Source: a bacterium (lineage in GTDB: Bacteria; Zhuqueibacterota; Zhuqueibacteria; Zhuqueibacterales; Zhuqueibacteraceae). From it: a stretch of 64,000 nucleotides of DNA. Shown one piece after another: positions 27,803 through 37,063 of the stretch; the stretch's first letter is position 1, and each line of letters opens with the position of its first letter. The notes beneath the pieces were generated by a model. It was not told the DNA's origin, made no database searches, and worked only from the letters and a program-made list of their open reading frames with translations. A program made the position numbers and the translations under genes. The stretch is taken from the NCBI GenBank assembly GCA_023150945.1, contig JAKLJX010000002.1:1-64000 (forward strand), given 5' to 3'.

Positions 27803-29014
27803 ATGAAAGCAAAATTGGCCTTTCTGGGCGTATTCGCAATGAGTCTGGGTTGCCGCAGTTCTGAAAGCAGTAGAGATTTTCAAACGGTTATTCAGCCGCT
27901 TTCCTCTCCGGCGCAAAACCGAAGCAGCGTGCCAAATCTCTTTTCGGCGCCGGACGGCAAGATTTATTTGTCGTGGATTGAATCGTTAACCGAAGAGCGA
28001 TACGTTTTAAAGTTCAGCGTGCTGGAAAAAAACGGCTGGTCGAGCGCCAGGACGATTGCACAAGGCGAGAAGTGGTTCGTGAACTGGGCAGATTTTCCTT
28101 CCATTTGTGTTTTAAATAATGGCGCGCTGGCGGCGCATTGGCTCGCCAAAGTTGGAAATGAAAAGTATGCCTATGCGGTGAAGATTTCTTTGTCACCGGA
28201 TGGCGGAAATTCTTGGACGGAGCCCATTACGCCGCACACCGATGGCACGCCGACCGAGCACGGCTTCGTTTCGCTGTTGCCGTGGGAAAACGGCGGCGTG
28301 CTCGCCGTCTGGCTGGATGGCCGCAACATGTGGCGCAATGATAACGGTGTCATGAGCATACGCTCAGCCAATATCGCCATGAATAAAAATTTTTGCAATG
28401 AGGCGGTGTTGGATGATCGTGTGTGCGACTGCTGCCAAACCGGCGCGGGACTTACGCCGAATGGCGCCATCGTCGCTTATCGCGATCGTTCGGAAAATGA
28501 AATTCGCGATATCGCCGTCGCGCGCTTTGAAAACGGCGCGTGGTTGCAACCTGAAACTTTATTCAACGACGGCTGGGAAATCAACGGGTGCCCGGTGAAT
28601 GGCCCGGCCGTCGCAACGGCCGGCAATAACGCCGCCATCGCCTGGTACACCGAGGCGAAAGATACGGCAAAAGTGAAAATCATTTTCTCGCGCGACGGCG
28701 GAAAAACTTTTGGCCGGCCCATTCGCGTCGATGACGGCGATCCGATGGGCCGAGTCTCCGTGAGCCTGCTTTCCAATAAGGACGCCGTTGTTTGTTGGAT
28801 GGAAATGATCGAGTCGAATGCGGAAGTGCGAATTCGGCGGATTCGATTTGACGGCGGCATTGGCAAATCCATTGCCGTCACGCCGACCAGCGCCACGCGC
28901 GCCAGCGGCTTTCCGCGGATGGCGAGCGACGGCGATGAGCTTATTTTCGCCTGGACGAAGTTGGCAGATGAACGCAGTGTGCTCACGGCGAAAATGAAAT
29001 TGAGCGAGCTATGA
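27803..29014 (+). CDS. Sialidase-like beta-propeller lipoprotein with CDCC motif
   Basis: A 403-residue lipoprotein (lipobox MSLGC, C17) whose body shows BNR/Asp-box type repeats (SPDGGNSWTEP, SRDGGKTFGRP) of the six-bladed sialidase fold. Classical sialidase catalytic residues are not evident. A conspicuous loop VCDCCQTG places C208, C210 and C211 together; with its position inside the copper genes this suggests metal binding rather than sugar hydrolysis. The ATG at 27803 is used. A TTG at 27776 overlapping the previous gene is an alternative. Base composition here is visibly less GC-rich than the flanking housekeeping genes. Confidence 0.75.
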   Translation: MKAKLAFLGVFAMSLGCRSSESSRDFQTVIQPLSSPAQNRSSVPNLFSAPDGKIYLSWIESLTEERYVLKFSVLEKNGWSSARTIAQGEKWFVNWADFPSICVLNNGALAAHWLAKVGNEKYAYAVKISLSPDGGNSWTEPITPHTDGTPTEHGFVSLLPWENGGVLAVWLDGRNMWRNDNGVMSIRSANIAMNKNFCNEAVLDDRVCDCCQTGAGLTPNGAIVAYRDRSENEIRDIAVARFENGAWLQPETLFNDGWEINGCPVNGPAVATAGNNAAIAWYTEAKDTAKVKIIFSRDGGKTFGRPIRVDDGDPMGRVSVSLLSNKDAVVCWMEMIESNAEVRIRRIRFDGGIGKSIAVTPTSATRASGFPRMASDGDELIFAWTKLADERSVLTAKMKLSEL

Positions 29015-29133
29015 AATTGTAAAGAAATTGCTTGAACCTGATTATGTCATTCTTGAAGAATCCTTTTTCAACTCAAGTACAATGCCGGATTGTAAGAGGC
29101 CTTTCAGAATAGCATCGTTAGAAAGAATACCTT

Positions 29134-31635
29134 ATGGCAATAGATCCCATTTGCGGCATGACCGTGGACGAAACAACGAACCTGCGCGCCGAGCGCGACG
29201 GGCAGACCTACTATTTCTGCTGCGAGCATTGCCGGCAGAAATTTCTGGCGCCGCCTGCGCCACAAGTCATCACCCTGCAACGGCCCCTTGCGGTCGCAAA
29301 ACAGCCTGTGACGCTCACGCCTTCGCACCACGAGAAGCACGGCCAGCACCCGCCGGCGCCGGTCGCGCCCGCGTGCTGCGCGGAGGTCGGTGCTTCACCA
29401 ACAACGCCCACTTCCGCTGCGAAATACTTCTGCCCAATGTGTGAGGGCATCACAAGCGACCAACCCGGCGATTGCCCGAAGTGCGGCATGGCATTGGAAA
29501 AGAATCTGGCCTGGCAGCCAGCAGGCAAAACCATTTACACTTGTCCCATGCACCCGGAAATCGAGCGGGATGAGCCTGGCGATTGCCCGATCTGCGGCAT
29601 GGCGCTGGAGCCGAAAACAGTGTCACGCGACACCGATGAAGAAAACGCCGAGCTGCGCGACATGACGCGCCGTTTCTGGATTGGCGCAGCGCTCACGTTG
29701 CCGGTTTTTCTGCTGGCGATGGCGCATATGATTTCAGCGCTGAACGTGGTACCCGGAAGTATTTCACGTTGGGCACAATTCATACTCAGCACACCGGTGG
29801 TGTTGTGGGCGGGCTGGCCGTTCTTCAAACGCGGCTGGCGTTCGATCAAAACGCGGCACCTCAACATGTTCACGCTGATCGCGATCGGCGTCGGCGCGGC
29901 TTATTTCTTCAGCGTCGCGGCAATGCTGTTGCCCAATCTGTTTCCCCATTCCATGCGGCACAATGGCGGTGTGGACATTTATTTCGAAGCCGCGGCAGTG
30001 ATTGTCGTGCTGGTGTTACTCGGACAAGTGCTCGAATTGCGTGCGCGCAACCGTACCGGCAACGCCATTCGCAGCCTGCTCAATTTGACGCCACCGACCG
30101 CGCATCTCATCCAGGACGGCGATGAACGCGAAGTGCCGCTGGCAACAGTGCAGGTAGGCGATCGCTTGCGCGTGCGGCCGGGCGAAAAGATTCCGGTTGA
30201 TGGTGTCGTGCTCGAAGGCCGCAGCAGCGTGGACGAATCAATGATCACTGGCGAGCCGATTCCCGTGGCAAAGAATGCCGGCGACAAAGTCACCGGTGGC
30301 ACGGTCAATGGCACCGGCAGCTTTGTGATGCAGGCGCAGCGCGTGGGCAGTGACACTTTGCTGGCGCAAATCGTCGCTATGGTCGCGCAAGCGCAACGCA
30401 GCCGCGCGCCGATTCAAGGGCTGGCCGACAAAGTTTCCGGCTATTTTGTTCCCGCCGTCGTCGCCATTGCCGTAATCACTTCATTACTTTGGTATTTCTT
30501 CGGGCCGGAGCCGCGTCTGGCTTATGCCATTGTCAACGCCGTTGCGGTGTTGATTATTGCCTGTCCCTGTGCTTTGGGTTTGGCGACGCCGATGTCGGTG
30601 ATGGTGGGCGTGGGCCGCGGCGCGCAATCCGGCGTGCTCATTCGCAACGCCGAAGCCATCGAAATCATGGAGAAAGTCAATACGCTGGTTGTTGACAAAA
30701 CCGGCACGCTCACCGAAGGCAGGCCGCGTCTCGTTGCCGTATCTGTCGCAGAGGGATTTGATGAGCGTGAATTACTTTCCGCGGCCGCATCCATCGAACA
30801 GAACAGCGAGCATCCGCTGGCGGCCGCAATTGTGCAAGCCGCAAAAGAACGGGGCGTGAAGCCACAGGCAATAACAGATTTCGCCTCGGCCACCGGCGGC
30901 GGCGTGATGGGCAAATTCAACGGCAGCGAAATCACGCTTGGCAAGCTTGCTTTTTTGCAGCAGCGCGGCCTGAGCGGACTCGCGGCACTCGAAGCACGCG
31001 CAGCGCAACTGCAATCCGAGGGCAACACGGTGGTGTTCGCCGCAATCAACGGCAAAGCCGCGGGCGTGCTGGCGATTGCCGATCCGATCAAAGCTTCAAC
31101 GCCCGAGGCCATCAAAGAATTGCACCGGCTCGGTTTGAAAATCATCATGCTCACCGGCGACAATCAACGCACGGCTGAGGCCGTGGCGAAGAATCTCGGC
31201 ATCGATGCAGTCGAGGCGGGTGTGGAACCACAGCACAAACACGAGCGCGTCAAACAACTACGGCAACAGGGCTGTATCGTGGCGATGGCGGGCGACGGCA
31301 TCAACGATGCGCCGGCATTGGCCGCGGCGCATGTCGGCATTGCCATGGGTACGGGCACGGATGTCGCAATGGAAAGCGCGGGCATCACGCTGGTCAAAGG
31401 CGATTTGCGCGGCCTCGCCAGCGCCGTGCATCTCAGCCGCGCGATGATGCGCAACATCCGCCAAAACCTTTTCTTCGCATTTGTATACAATTCCCTCGGC
31501 ATTCCGGTGGCTGCGGGCGTGCTCTACCCATTTTTCGGCGTGCTGCTCAGTCCCATTCTCGCCGGCGCAGCCATGAGCTTCAGCTCGGTTTCGGTGATTG
31601 TCAATGCTCTGCGCTTGCGCAAGCAAAAGCTGTAA
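29134..31635 (+). CDS. copA: P1B-type copper-exporting ATPase with YHS and two heavy-metal-binding domains
   Basis: An 833-residue pump. The N-terminal cytosolic part has a YHS domain (1-40; DPICGMTV and FCCEHC) and two heavy-metal-binding modules (98-123, CPMCEG...DCPKCGMAL; 135-161, CPMHPE...DCPICGMAL) in place of the usual HMA repeats. The ATPase core shows the TGE loop MITGEP, the intramembrane CPC (477-479), phosphorylated D521 in DKTGTLTEG, the SEHPLA motif and [10 protein letters not shown]. Tyr-Asn in helix 7 (VYNSLG) and the MSFSSVSV pattern in helix 8 fit Cu(I) ATPases. It drives copper from cytoplasm to periplasm, where the CusABC-like system can expel it. It sits between the two HMA lipoprotein genes. 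Confidence 0.93.
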   Translation: MAIDPICGMTVDETTNLRAERDGQTYYFCCEHCRQKFLAPPAPQVITLQRPLAVAKQPVTLTPSHHEKHGQHPPAPVAPACCAEVGASPTTPTSAAKYFCPMCEGITSDQPGDCPKCGMALEKNLAWQPAGKTIYTCPMHPEIERDEPGDCPICGMALEPKTVSRDTDEENAELRDMTRRFWIGAALTLPVFLLAMAHMISALNVVPGSISRWAQFILSTPVVLWAGWPFFKRGWRSIKTRHLNMFTLIAIGVGAAYFFSVAAMLLPNLFPHSMRHNGGVDIYFEAAAVIVVLVLLGQVLELRARNRTGNAIRSLLNLTPPTAHLIQDGDEREVPLATVQVGDRLRVRPGEKIPVDGVVLEGRSSVDESMITGEPIPVAKNAGDKVTGGTVNGTGSFVMQAQRVGSDTLLAQIVAMVAQAQRSRAPIQGLADKVSGYFVPAVVAIAVITSLLWYFFGPEPRLAYAIVNAVAVLIIACPCALGLATPMSVMVGVGRGAQSGVLIRNAEAIEIMEKVNTLVVDKTGTLTEGRPRLVAVSVAEGFDERELLSAAASIEQNSEHPLAAAIVQAAKERGVKPQAITDFASATGGGVMGKFNGSEITLGKLAFLQQRGLSGLAALEARAAQLQSEGNTVVFAAINGKAAGVLAIADPIKASTPEAIKELHRLGLKIIMLTGDNQRTAEAVAKNLGIDAVEAGVEPQHKHERVKQLRQQGCIVAMAGDGINDAPALAAAHVGIAMGTGTDVAMESAGITLVKGDLRGLASAVHLSRAMMRNIRQNLFFAFVYNSLGIPVAAGVLYPFFGVLLSPILAGAAMSFSSVSVIVNALRLRKQKL

Positions 31636-31705
31636 CCGCGATGCCAAATCGAAAATCGCCGGAGGGCAACCACCGTCGTTCATTCAATTCGCAAAGGATA
31701 CTCTC

Positions 31706-32089
31706 ATGGCAAGAAACTCGCTTCTCGCTCTGACCCTCGGTTTGGTGTTGGCAGCATGCAGCAATTCCGAGCGCGGCCACACCGACGCCAATGGCTCCGC
31801 CGTTGCGCCGGCCGGCGTTTCGGAAGCGAAGATCAGTGTTCCCACCGTGCAATGCGGCAGTTGCCAAAACAAGGTTGAAAAGGCGTTGCAAGCTGTGGCG
31901 GGCGTGAAATCCGCGCAGGTCGACTTGGGTGCGAAGGTCGCGCGGGTGAGCTTCGACCCGCAGCAGGCCGGCGTGGCGGCGCTGGAAAACGCCATTGCCC
32001 TGACGGGCTATGACGCGAACAGAGTGAAGCGCGATTCCACGGCATATGCCAGCCTCGCTGCCTGCTGCAAGCTGCCGGAAGACCGCTGA
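31706..32089 (+). CDS. HMA-domain lipoprotein (periplasmic metallochaperone-like), paralogue 2
   Basis: A 127-residue paralogue of the protein at 27011: lipobox LAAC (C18), HMA motif QCGSC (C50, C53) and the same tail AACCKLPEDR (C120-C121). The stretch GYDANxxKRDSxxYAxLxACCKLPEDR is shared almost exactly by the two. It has a longer linker after the lipid anchor (about residues 19-40). It directly follows the ATPase gene, supporting the idea that it accepts Cu(I) on the periplasmic side. The ATG at 31706 has AAAGGA upstream. Confidence 0.88.
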   Translation: MARNSLLALTLGLVLAACSNSERGHTDANGSAVAPAGVSEAKISVPTVQCGSCQNKVEKALQAVAGVKSAQVDLGAKVARVSFDPQQAGVAALENAIALTGYDANRVKRDSTAYASLAACCKLPEDR

Positions 32090-32372
32090 ACTCAAAGCTG
32101 CAAGTCCAAAAGAGAAGAGCGCAGAAATCCGGCGCATCTTGCGGTTCGAGCCTCTCGCCTCCTGCTGCCTCCTCCCGGCCCAACTGCCCGGCGCGGTCGT
32201 GCAACCTGAGCGCCGGCGGTTGACCGGTCGATTCCCGCCGTGACTTTTTTCCCCAAGCCACATTGTGTGCTTGATAATGAAGAATAACTTTTGTAGTATC
32301 GGCGCCGGCTGTGAAATTCGTGCCGCCAGCAGCCGGTGGTTGCGAACAACGACGCTGCTGAGGAGCCTGTGC

Positions 32373-32768
32373 ATGCGATTCGAAGAAGAGTATCAAGATA
32401 TTCTGCAAAACATCGAGGCCACGACCATCGAGGTGTATCGTGAGCTGCCGGAATTGATGGACTACGATGTTGCTGACGCCGTGCAGTTGCTGGCGGGCCA
32501 GTACGTGGCGGAGGAGACAAAACGCTTTCCGCCCTATGCGAATATCTCCGAGCGCGCCAACCGCGTTTTACAGGCCGCCAAAGCGGTATGTGAATGGCGC
32601 CTGGGCCGTAACCCCCTCGTATCCCCCGAGGGCGAAGAAGTGCCCGCGCCGCAAAACTCTCTGAGCGAGATCATTGCCTGCCTGAAGCGCATTCACAAAT
32701 CCGTGCAGTATTGGACGAAACAAGGTGGGCGGCAGGGCTACCTGAAATTCGTCAGCCAATTCCTTTAA
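32373..32768 (+). CDS. Conserved-looking helical protein of 131 residues, function unknown
   Basis: A soluble, acidic, probably all-helical protein starting MRFEEEYQDILQNIEATTIEVYRELPELMDYDV and ending KRIHKSVQYWTKQGGRQGYLKFVSQFL. No signal peptide, membrane helix or known motif. GAGGAG stands before the ATG at 32373. It is 23 bases upstream of speA and likely co-transcribed with it. I cannot name the family or a role. Confidence 0.7.
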   Translation: MRFEEEYQDILQNIEATTIEVYRELPELMDYDVADAVQLLAGQYVAEETKRFPPYANISERANRVLQAAKAVCEWRLGRNPLVSPEGEEVPAPQNSLSEIIACLKRIHKSVQYWTKQGGRQGYLKFVSQFL

Positions 32769-32791
32769 ACCGTAAAGGGCGTGAGGACAAA

Positions 32792-34687
32792 GTGTCTGTC
32801 TGGAAAATCCAAGATTCTCTCGAAACCTACAACATTGCGCAGTGGGGCGCGAATTTCTATTCGGTGAACGAGCTGGGCAATGTGGTGGTGCATCCCAACG
32901 GCGAACCCGGCCGCGCCATCGACCTCAAGGTCCTGGTCGATGAAATTCAGCAGCGCGGCATTCAACTGCCGCTGCTGGTGCGCTTCTCCGACATTCTGCG
33001 CACGCGGGTGCGCGAGCTGTGCATGAGCTTCCAGCGGGCGATCGAAGAATACAAGTACCAGTCGGTTTACCGCGGCGTCTATCCCATCAAAGTCAATCAG
33101 CAAAAGCACGTGGTCTCGACGATCGTCGATGCCGGCCGGCCTTTTCACTACGGGCTGGAGGCCGGATCGAAACCCGAGTTGCTGACCACCATGGCTCTGC
33201 TCGACGATCCCGAAGCCTTGATCGTGTGCAATGGCTACAAGGACGAGGAGTTCATCGAGCTGGCGCTGCTGGCGCGCAAAGTCGGCAAGAACGTCATCCT
33301 GGTGGTGGAGAAACTTAACGAGGTGGACTTGATCACCAAGCTGGCGGAGCGCTTGAACGTGAGGCCGGCCATGGGATTGCGCGTGCGCTTGGCGACCAAG
33401 GGCGCGGGCCGCTGGGAAGCCTCGGGCGGTGACCGTTCGAAATTCGGACTCGGCCCGGTCGAGATTCTGCAAACCATCGAGAAGCTGCGCGCCCAAAACA
33501 TGCTGGACTGCCTGCAGTTGCTCCACTATCATCTTGGCAGCCAGATCACCGCCATTCGCAACATCAAAGAGGCGCTGCGCGAGGCCGGCCGCTACTATGT
33601 CGAAATCAAACGGCTGGGCGCCGCGCTCGATTACTTCGACGTGGGCGGCGGCCTGGCGGTGGATTACGACGGCTCGCGCACCAACTTCTCCGCCTCTGCC
33701 AACTACTCGCTGCAAGAATACGCCAACGACGTGGTCTATCAAATCATGACCACCTGCGACGAGGCGAGCGTCCCGCATCCCATCATCGTCAGCGAGTCGG
33801 GGCGGGCGATTACGGCGCATCATTCCGTGCTGGTGTTCAACGTGCTCGGCGCCATTGTCTCGCAACCGGTGGAGCCGCAAAAGCCGGTCGACGCGCCGCC
33901 GCTGGTGGTCGATCTGTGGGAGTCGTATCAGAGCCTCAGCCGCAAGAACTATCAGGAAGCCTATCACGACATTCAGCATGCGCGCGAGCAAGTGTTGAAC
34001 ATGTTCAATCTCGGCTACATCAACCTGCACTGGCGCGCCTATGCCGAGGCGATCTATCGCGCCGCCAATCACAAGATCCAGCGCCTCGCCAAAGATTGGG
34101 ACTATGTTCCCGACGAGTTGGAGGGCCTGGACCGCGCGCTGGCCGACATCTACTTCTGCAATTTCTCGCTGTTCCAATCGCTGCCCGACGCGTGGGCCAT
34201 CGACCAGGTCTTCCCCATCATTCCGATTCACCGTTTGCATGAAAGCCCGACACAAGCCGCGGTGCTCGCCGACATCACCTGTGATTCCGACGGCTGCATC
34301 GATCGCTTCATCGATCTGCGCGACGTGAAAGACGTGCTGCCGCTGCACCCGCTGCGCGAAAACGAAGAATACCTCATCGGCATCTTCCTGGTCGGCGCTT
34401 ATCAGGAGATTTTGGGCGACCTCCACAATCTCTTCGGCGACAACAACGCCGTGCACGTCTCGCTGGACGGCGAGGAACATGCCTACAAAATCGAACATGT
34501 CGAATATGGCGACACGGTCGCGGAAGTGCTGGGCTACGTCCAGCAGAAGAAGGATGATCTGGTCAACCGATTTCGTCAGAGCGTCGAGCGCGCGGTGCGC
34601 GAAGGCACGTGCACGATTCAGGAGTCACGTCACATTCTGGAGATGTATCGCAGCGGGTTCGAAGGCTACACCTACATGGAAGGCTGA
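32792..34687 (+). CDS. speA: Biosynthetic arginine decarboxylase
   Basis: A 631-residue PLP enzyme that converts arginine to agmatine, the first step of polyamine synthesis from arginine. The alanine-racemase-fold barrel carries the PLP lysine in YPIKVNQ (K100). YHLGSQ, FDVGGGLAVDY and SESGRA contact the cofactor, and the active-site CDSDG is near the C-terminus. Length matches SpeA (about 630-660). I chose the GTG at 32792 because GAGGA lies five bases upstream and translation would begin VSVWKIQDSLETY as in relatives; the frame from 32711 overlaps the previous gene. No agmatinase or agmatine deiminase is in the window. Confidence 0.95.
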   Translation: MSVWKIQDSLETYNIAQWGANFYSVNELGNVVVHPNGEPGRAIDLKVLVDEIQQRGIQLPLLVRFSDILRTRVRELCMSFQRAIEEYKYQSVYRGVYPIKVNQQKHVVSTIVDAGRPFHYGLEAGSKPELLTTMALLDDPEALIVCNGYKDEEFIELALLARKVGKNVILVVEKLNEVDLITKLAERLNVRPAMGLRVRLATKGAGRWEASGGDRSKFGLGPVEILQTIEKLRAQNMLDCLQLLHYHLGSQITAIRNIKEALREAGRYYVEIKRLGAALDYFDVGGGLAVDYDGSRTNFSASANYSLQEYANDVVYQIMTTCDEASVPHPIIVSESGRAITAHHSVLVFNVLGAIVSQPVEPQKPVDAPPLVVDLWESYQSLSRKNYQEAYHDIQHAREQVLNMFNLGYINLHWRAYAEAIYRAANHKIQRLAKDWDYVPDELEGLDRALADIYFCNFSLFQSLPDAWAIDQVFPIIPIHRLHESPTQAAVLADITCDSDGCIDRFIDLRDVKDVLPLHPLRENEEYLIGIFLVGAYQEILGDLHNLFGDNNAVHVSLDGEEHAYKIEHVEYGDTVAEVLGYVQQKKDDLVNRFRQSVERAVREGTCTIQESRHILEMYRSGFEGYTYMEG

Positions 34688-34848
34688 GCCGGCGGGGGAA
34701 AGAGCGCCGCAAGGCCGGCTGCGGTGGGAAAGCGCCGGCATGCAAACTTGAACAACAAGTCAATCTACTTGCGCAAACTTGGTTTGATTTCGTCCGCAGG
34801 CTCGAACCCGCCGGCGGCGCGCTCCGTGTGCAGCCTCGTCTTTCATAC

Positions 34849-36435
34849 TCAGCCCTCGCGGCGGGAAACGAGTTTGAGCTTGCGGCCAATCTGCTTCGAT
34901 GCGCTGATCACTTCCTGAACGCGCAAAGCAAGGCCAGCGGCGACAAAAAGGCCGGTGAAGATCGATCCAATGATCAAACACATGAGCAGGCTGTCGAACA
35001 AGCTCGCGGGATCGAGAAAACGCAGCACCACGGTCCTCATGCCCCAGCTCATCGCCCCCACCACCGCACTCAACAGCAGAAGCTTGCCGAAAAGCAAATA
35101 CACAAACCGGCTTTCGATATTTCCGCTTCTGCGATTCCACAACAGGTAAAGCAGGCCACTCTGCAAAACGGCGGAGACGGAAACCGCCAGCGCCAGGCCG
35201 TGAATGCCCATTTGCGTCGTGCCGAGCCAGTAGAGTGGAACGCTCGCCAGCACTGCCAGCGTGCCGACGATCGTGGGAAACAGCGTGTTCTGCGTGGCAT
35301 AGTACCCGCGCACCACCACGGTTTGCGCGGCAAAAGCAAACGCGCCGATCAACAGAAACACCAGAACCTCGGCAGTCAGCGCGGTGGCCTGCTGGTCGAA
35401 GCGGCCGCGCTGAAACAGCAGGCGAATGACTTCGCGGCTCAACACCATCATCAGCGTTGCCACCGGAATGACCAAAGCGATGTAACGGCGCAGGGTATCG
35501 TTGAGCAGGCGATTCATCTCGGCCAAACGGCCTTCTGCGATCAACCGCGCCAGATAGGGATAAGAGGCCACGCCCGCGGCCTGGCCGAAGAAGCCCACCA
35601 GGATCAGCATGACGCGCAGGCCGTAATTGAGCGAGGCGATGCTGCCCTCCGGCAAAAACGAGCCGAAGAAGCGGGTGAAGAATTCCGTGGAAAACGTCAT
35701 GGTCAAGCCCACCATCAACGGCAGAGTGAGCAGCACGTAGCGCTTCAAATCGGGATGGGTGAGCGTGAAGCGCCAGCGCAAGCGCATGCCCACTCTCCGC
35801 GCGCCGGCATATTGCACCAGCAAATTGCCGGCGAGTGCGCCCGCCAACACGCCCCAGGCAAAACCCTCCATGCCCAGCCAGCGATACAACAGCACGCCGC
35901 CGAGAATGATGCCAAGATTGTAGAGCAGCGGCGCCAGCGCCGGCAGGGTGAACCGTTCTTTGGCGAACTGCACCGCCATCAACAAACCGCCGAAGAAGAA
36001 GCACAACTGCGCCGGCATGATGATGCGCGTCATGCGAATCGCCGCGGCACGATGGCCGGGATCGGTCAAACCCGGCGCAACCAGCGCCACCAACTCCGGC
36101 GCCCACCACCAGGCGGCAGCCACCAGCAGCGCCAGCAGCACGCCAAAGACGGAAAAGATGATCGAGAAGACTTTCCAGCCTTCGTCCTCGTGGTTGGCCG
36201 CGAGATATTGGGAGAAGATCGGAATGAACGTGATCGAGAGAAAGCCGCTCGCCACCACGTGGTTGAGGATTTCAGGAATGACGAAGGCAACGTTGTAGGC
36301 ATCGACCTCGCCGGCGGCACCGCCGAGGTGGGCGATCACCATTTCGCGCAGCAGACCGATCACGCGGCTGGCCAGCACCGAGGCCATCATGATCAGCGCG
36401 GCGAAGGTGACCTTCTTGGAGAGGGAGGTTGTCAT
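34849..36435 (-). CDS. murJ: Lipid II flippase MurJ (MviN family)
   Basis: A 528-residue integral membrane protein with about 14 helices. It starts with the conserved SVLASRVIGLLREMVIAHLGG...VDAYNVAFVIPEILN block, including the Arg residues of the central cavity. MurJ flips lipid-linked peptidoglycan precursor across the inner membrane. Length matches the family. Start: the ATG at 36435 (MTTSLSKK) is preferred; a TTG four codons upstream is possible, and neither has a strong ribosome binding site. It is convergent with speA and stands alone. Confidence 0.93.
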   Translation of the reverse strand: MTTSLSKKVTFAALIMMASVLASRVIGLLREMVIAHLGGAAGEVDAYNVAFVIPEILNHVVASGFLSITFIPIFSQYLAANHEDEGWKVFSIIFSVFGVLLALLVAAAWWWAPELVALVAPGLTDPGHRAAAIRMTRIIMPAQLCFFFGGLLMAVQFAKERFTLPALAPLLYNLGIILGGVLLYRWLGMEGFAWGVLAGALAGNLLVQYAGARRVGMRLRWRFTLTHPDLKRYVLLTLPLMVGLTMTFSTEFFTRFFGSFLPEGSIASLNYGLRVMLILVGFFGQAAGVASYPYLARLIAEGRLAEMNRLLNDTLRRYIALVIPVATLMMVLSREVIRLLFQRGRFDQQATALTAEVLVFLLIGAFAFAAQTVVVRGYYATQNTLFPTIVGTLAVLASVPLYWLGTTQMGIHGLALAVSVSAVLQSGLLYLLWNRRSGNIESRFVYLLFGKLLLLSAVVGAMSWGMRTVVLRFLDPASLFDSLLMCLIIGSIFTGLFVAAGLALRVQEVISASKQIGRKLKLVSRREG

Positions 36436-36488
36436 CTGTGGGCGCAATCAGCAGCGTCGTTCAGCGAGCGGGAATGCGAAGGCTGTCG

Positions 36489-36690
36489 TCAGGTGAGCGT
36501 CGCGAGGTAGCCATTCAGGCTCGACCTGAACTGCGTAAACACGTCTTCGATCCTTCCTGCATGCGGTCCCAGTCAAGATGAAAGCCATAACCGCGAAAGA
36601 AGACGTGACGGAATCCTCGGAAAGGCGCTGGGGCCGACTCCAATTCCTCATCGCGATGGTGATTTGGTCTTGAAGCTCCTGGGATTTCAT
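36489..36690 (-). pseudogene. Decayed HepT-like (HEPN) toxin gene, frameshifted
   Basis: Three reading frames in succession recall one HepT-like protein. First ELQDQITIAMRNW...LSEDS (from the ATG at 36690), then FRGFRHVFFRGYGFHLDWDRMQ in a second frame, then RIEDVFTQFRSSLNGYLATLT in the third, ending at 36489. The GFRH...YGFxLDW block is the signature part of HepT. At least two frameshifts are needed, and the N-terminal half is missing. It follows the MNT remnant with an ATGA overlap, the normal layout of an MNT/HepT toxin-antitoxin pair. Sequencing error could mimic one frameshift but hardly the missing part. Confidence 0.6.
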
Positions 36691-36959
36691 AGAATGACTT
36701 TGCCTCGAGCTTCAATCAGCTTGGCATGGCGATTCCGGGGGGGGAAGGGGATCAAATCGAGCGGCATGCGCAAAACGTCTTCGGGCCTCGCACCCAATTC
36801 ATGCAGTTTCCAGCCCGATACCCCGTCACAAGCCAGATCGATAATCCGGTTGAAGTCGGTTTGGCTGAGTCTCATGAGCAAGCTGATTCGAACCTTTTGA
36901 GTCGAACTCTTTTCCGCCTTTTTGCGCAGCAAGATAGCAAAGTCGCCTTCATGAAGCAA
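36687..36959 (-). pseudogene. Remnant of an MNT-type nucleotidyltransferase antitoxin
   Basis: The C-terminal part reads IIDLACDGVSGWKLHELGARPEDVLRMPLDLIPFPPRN...KLIEARGKVIL. This resembles the end of minimal nucleotidyltransferases of the DLDLACDG type. The essential GSxxRG...DxD part is absent or scrambled upstream (LLMRLSQTDFNR). The stop overlaps the HepT remnant start (ATGA). The exact 5' limit is not definable. Confidence 0.5.
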
Positions 36960-37063
36960 TCGCTTTGTTGCAGAGCTGGACTCAGTCGAAAGTGCTCAAT
37001 TCGTGATATGATGAAGACGATGCGCCATCTTTGCATGTGGCCACACAGAAACTTCGCTCTCTC

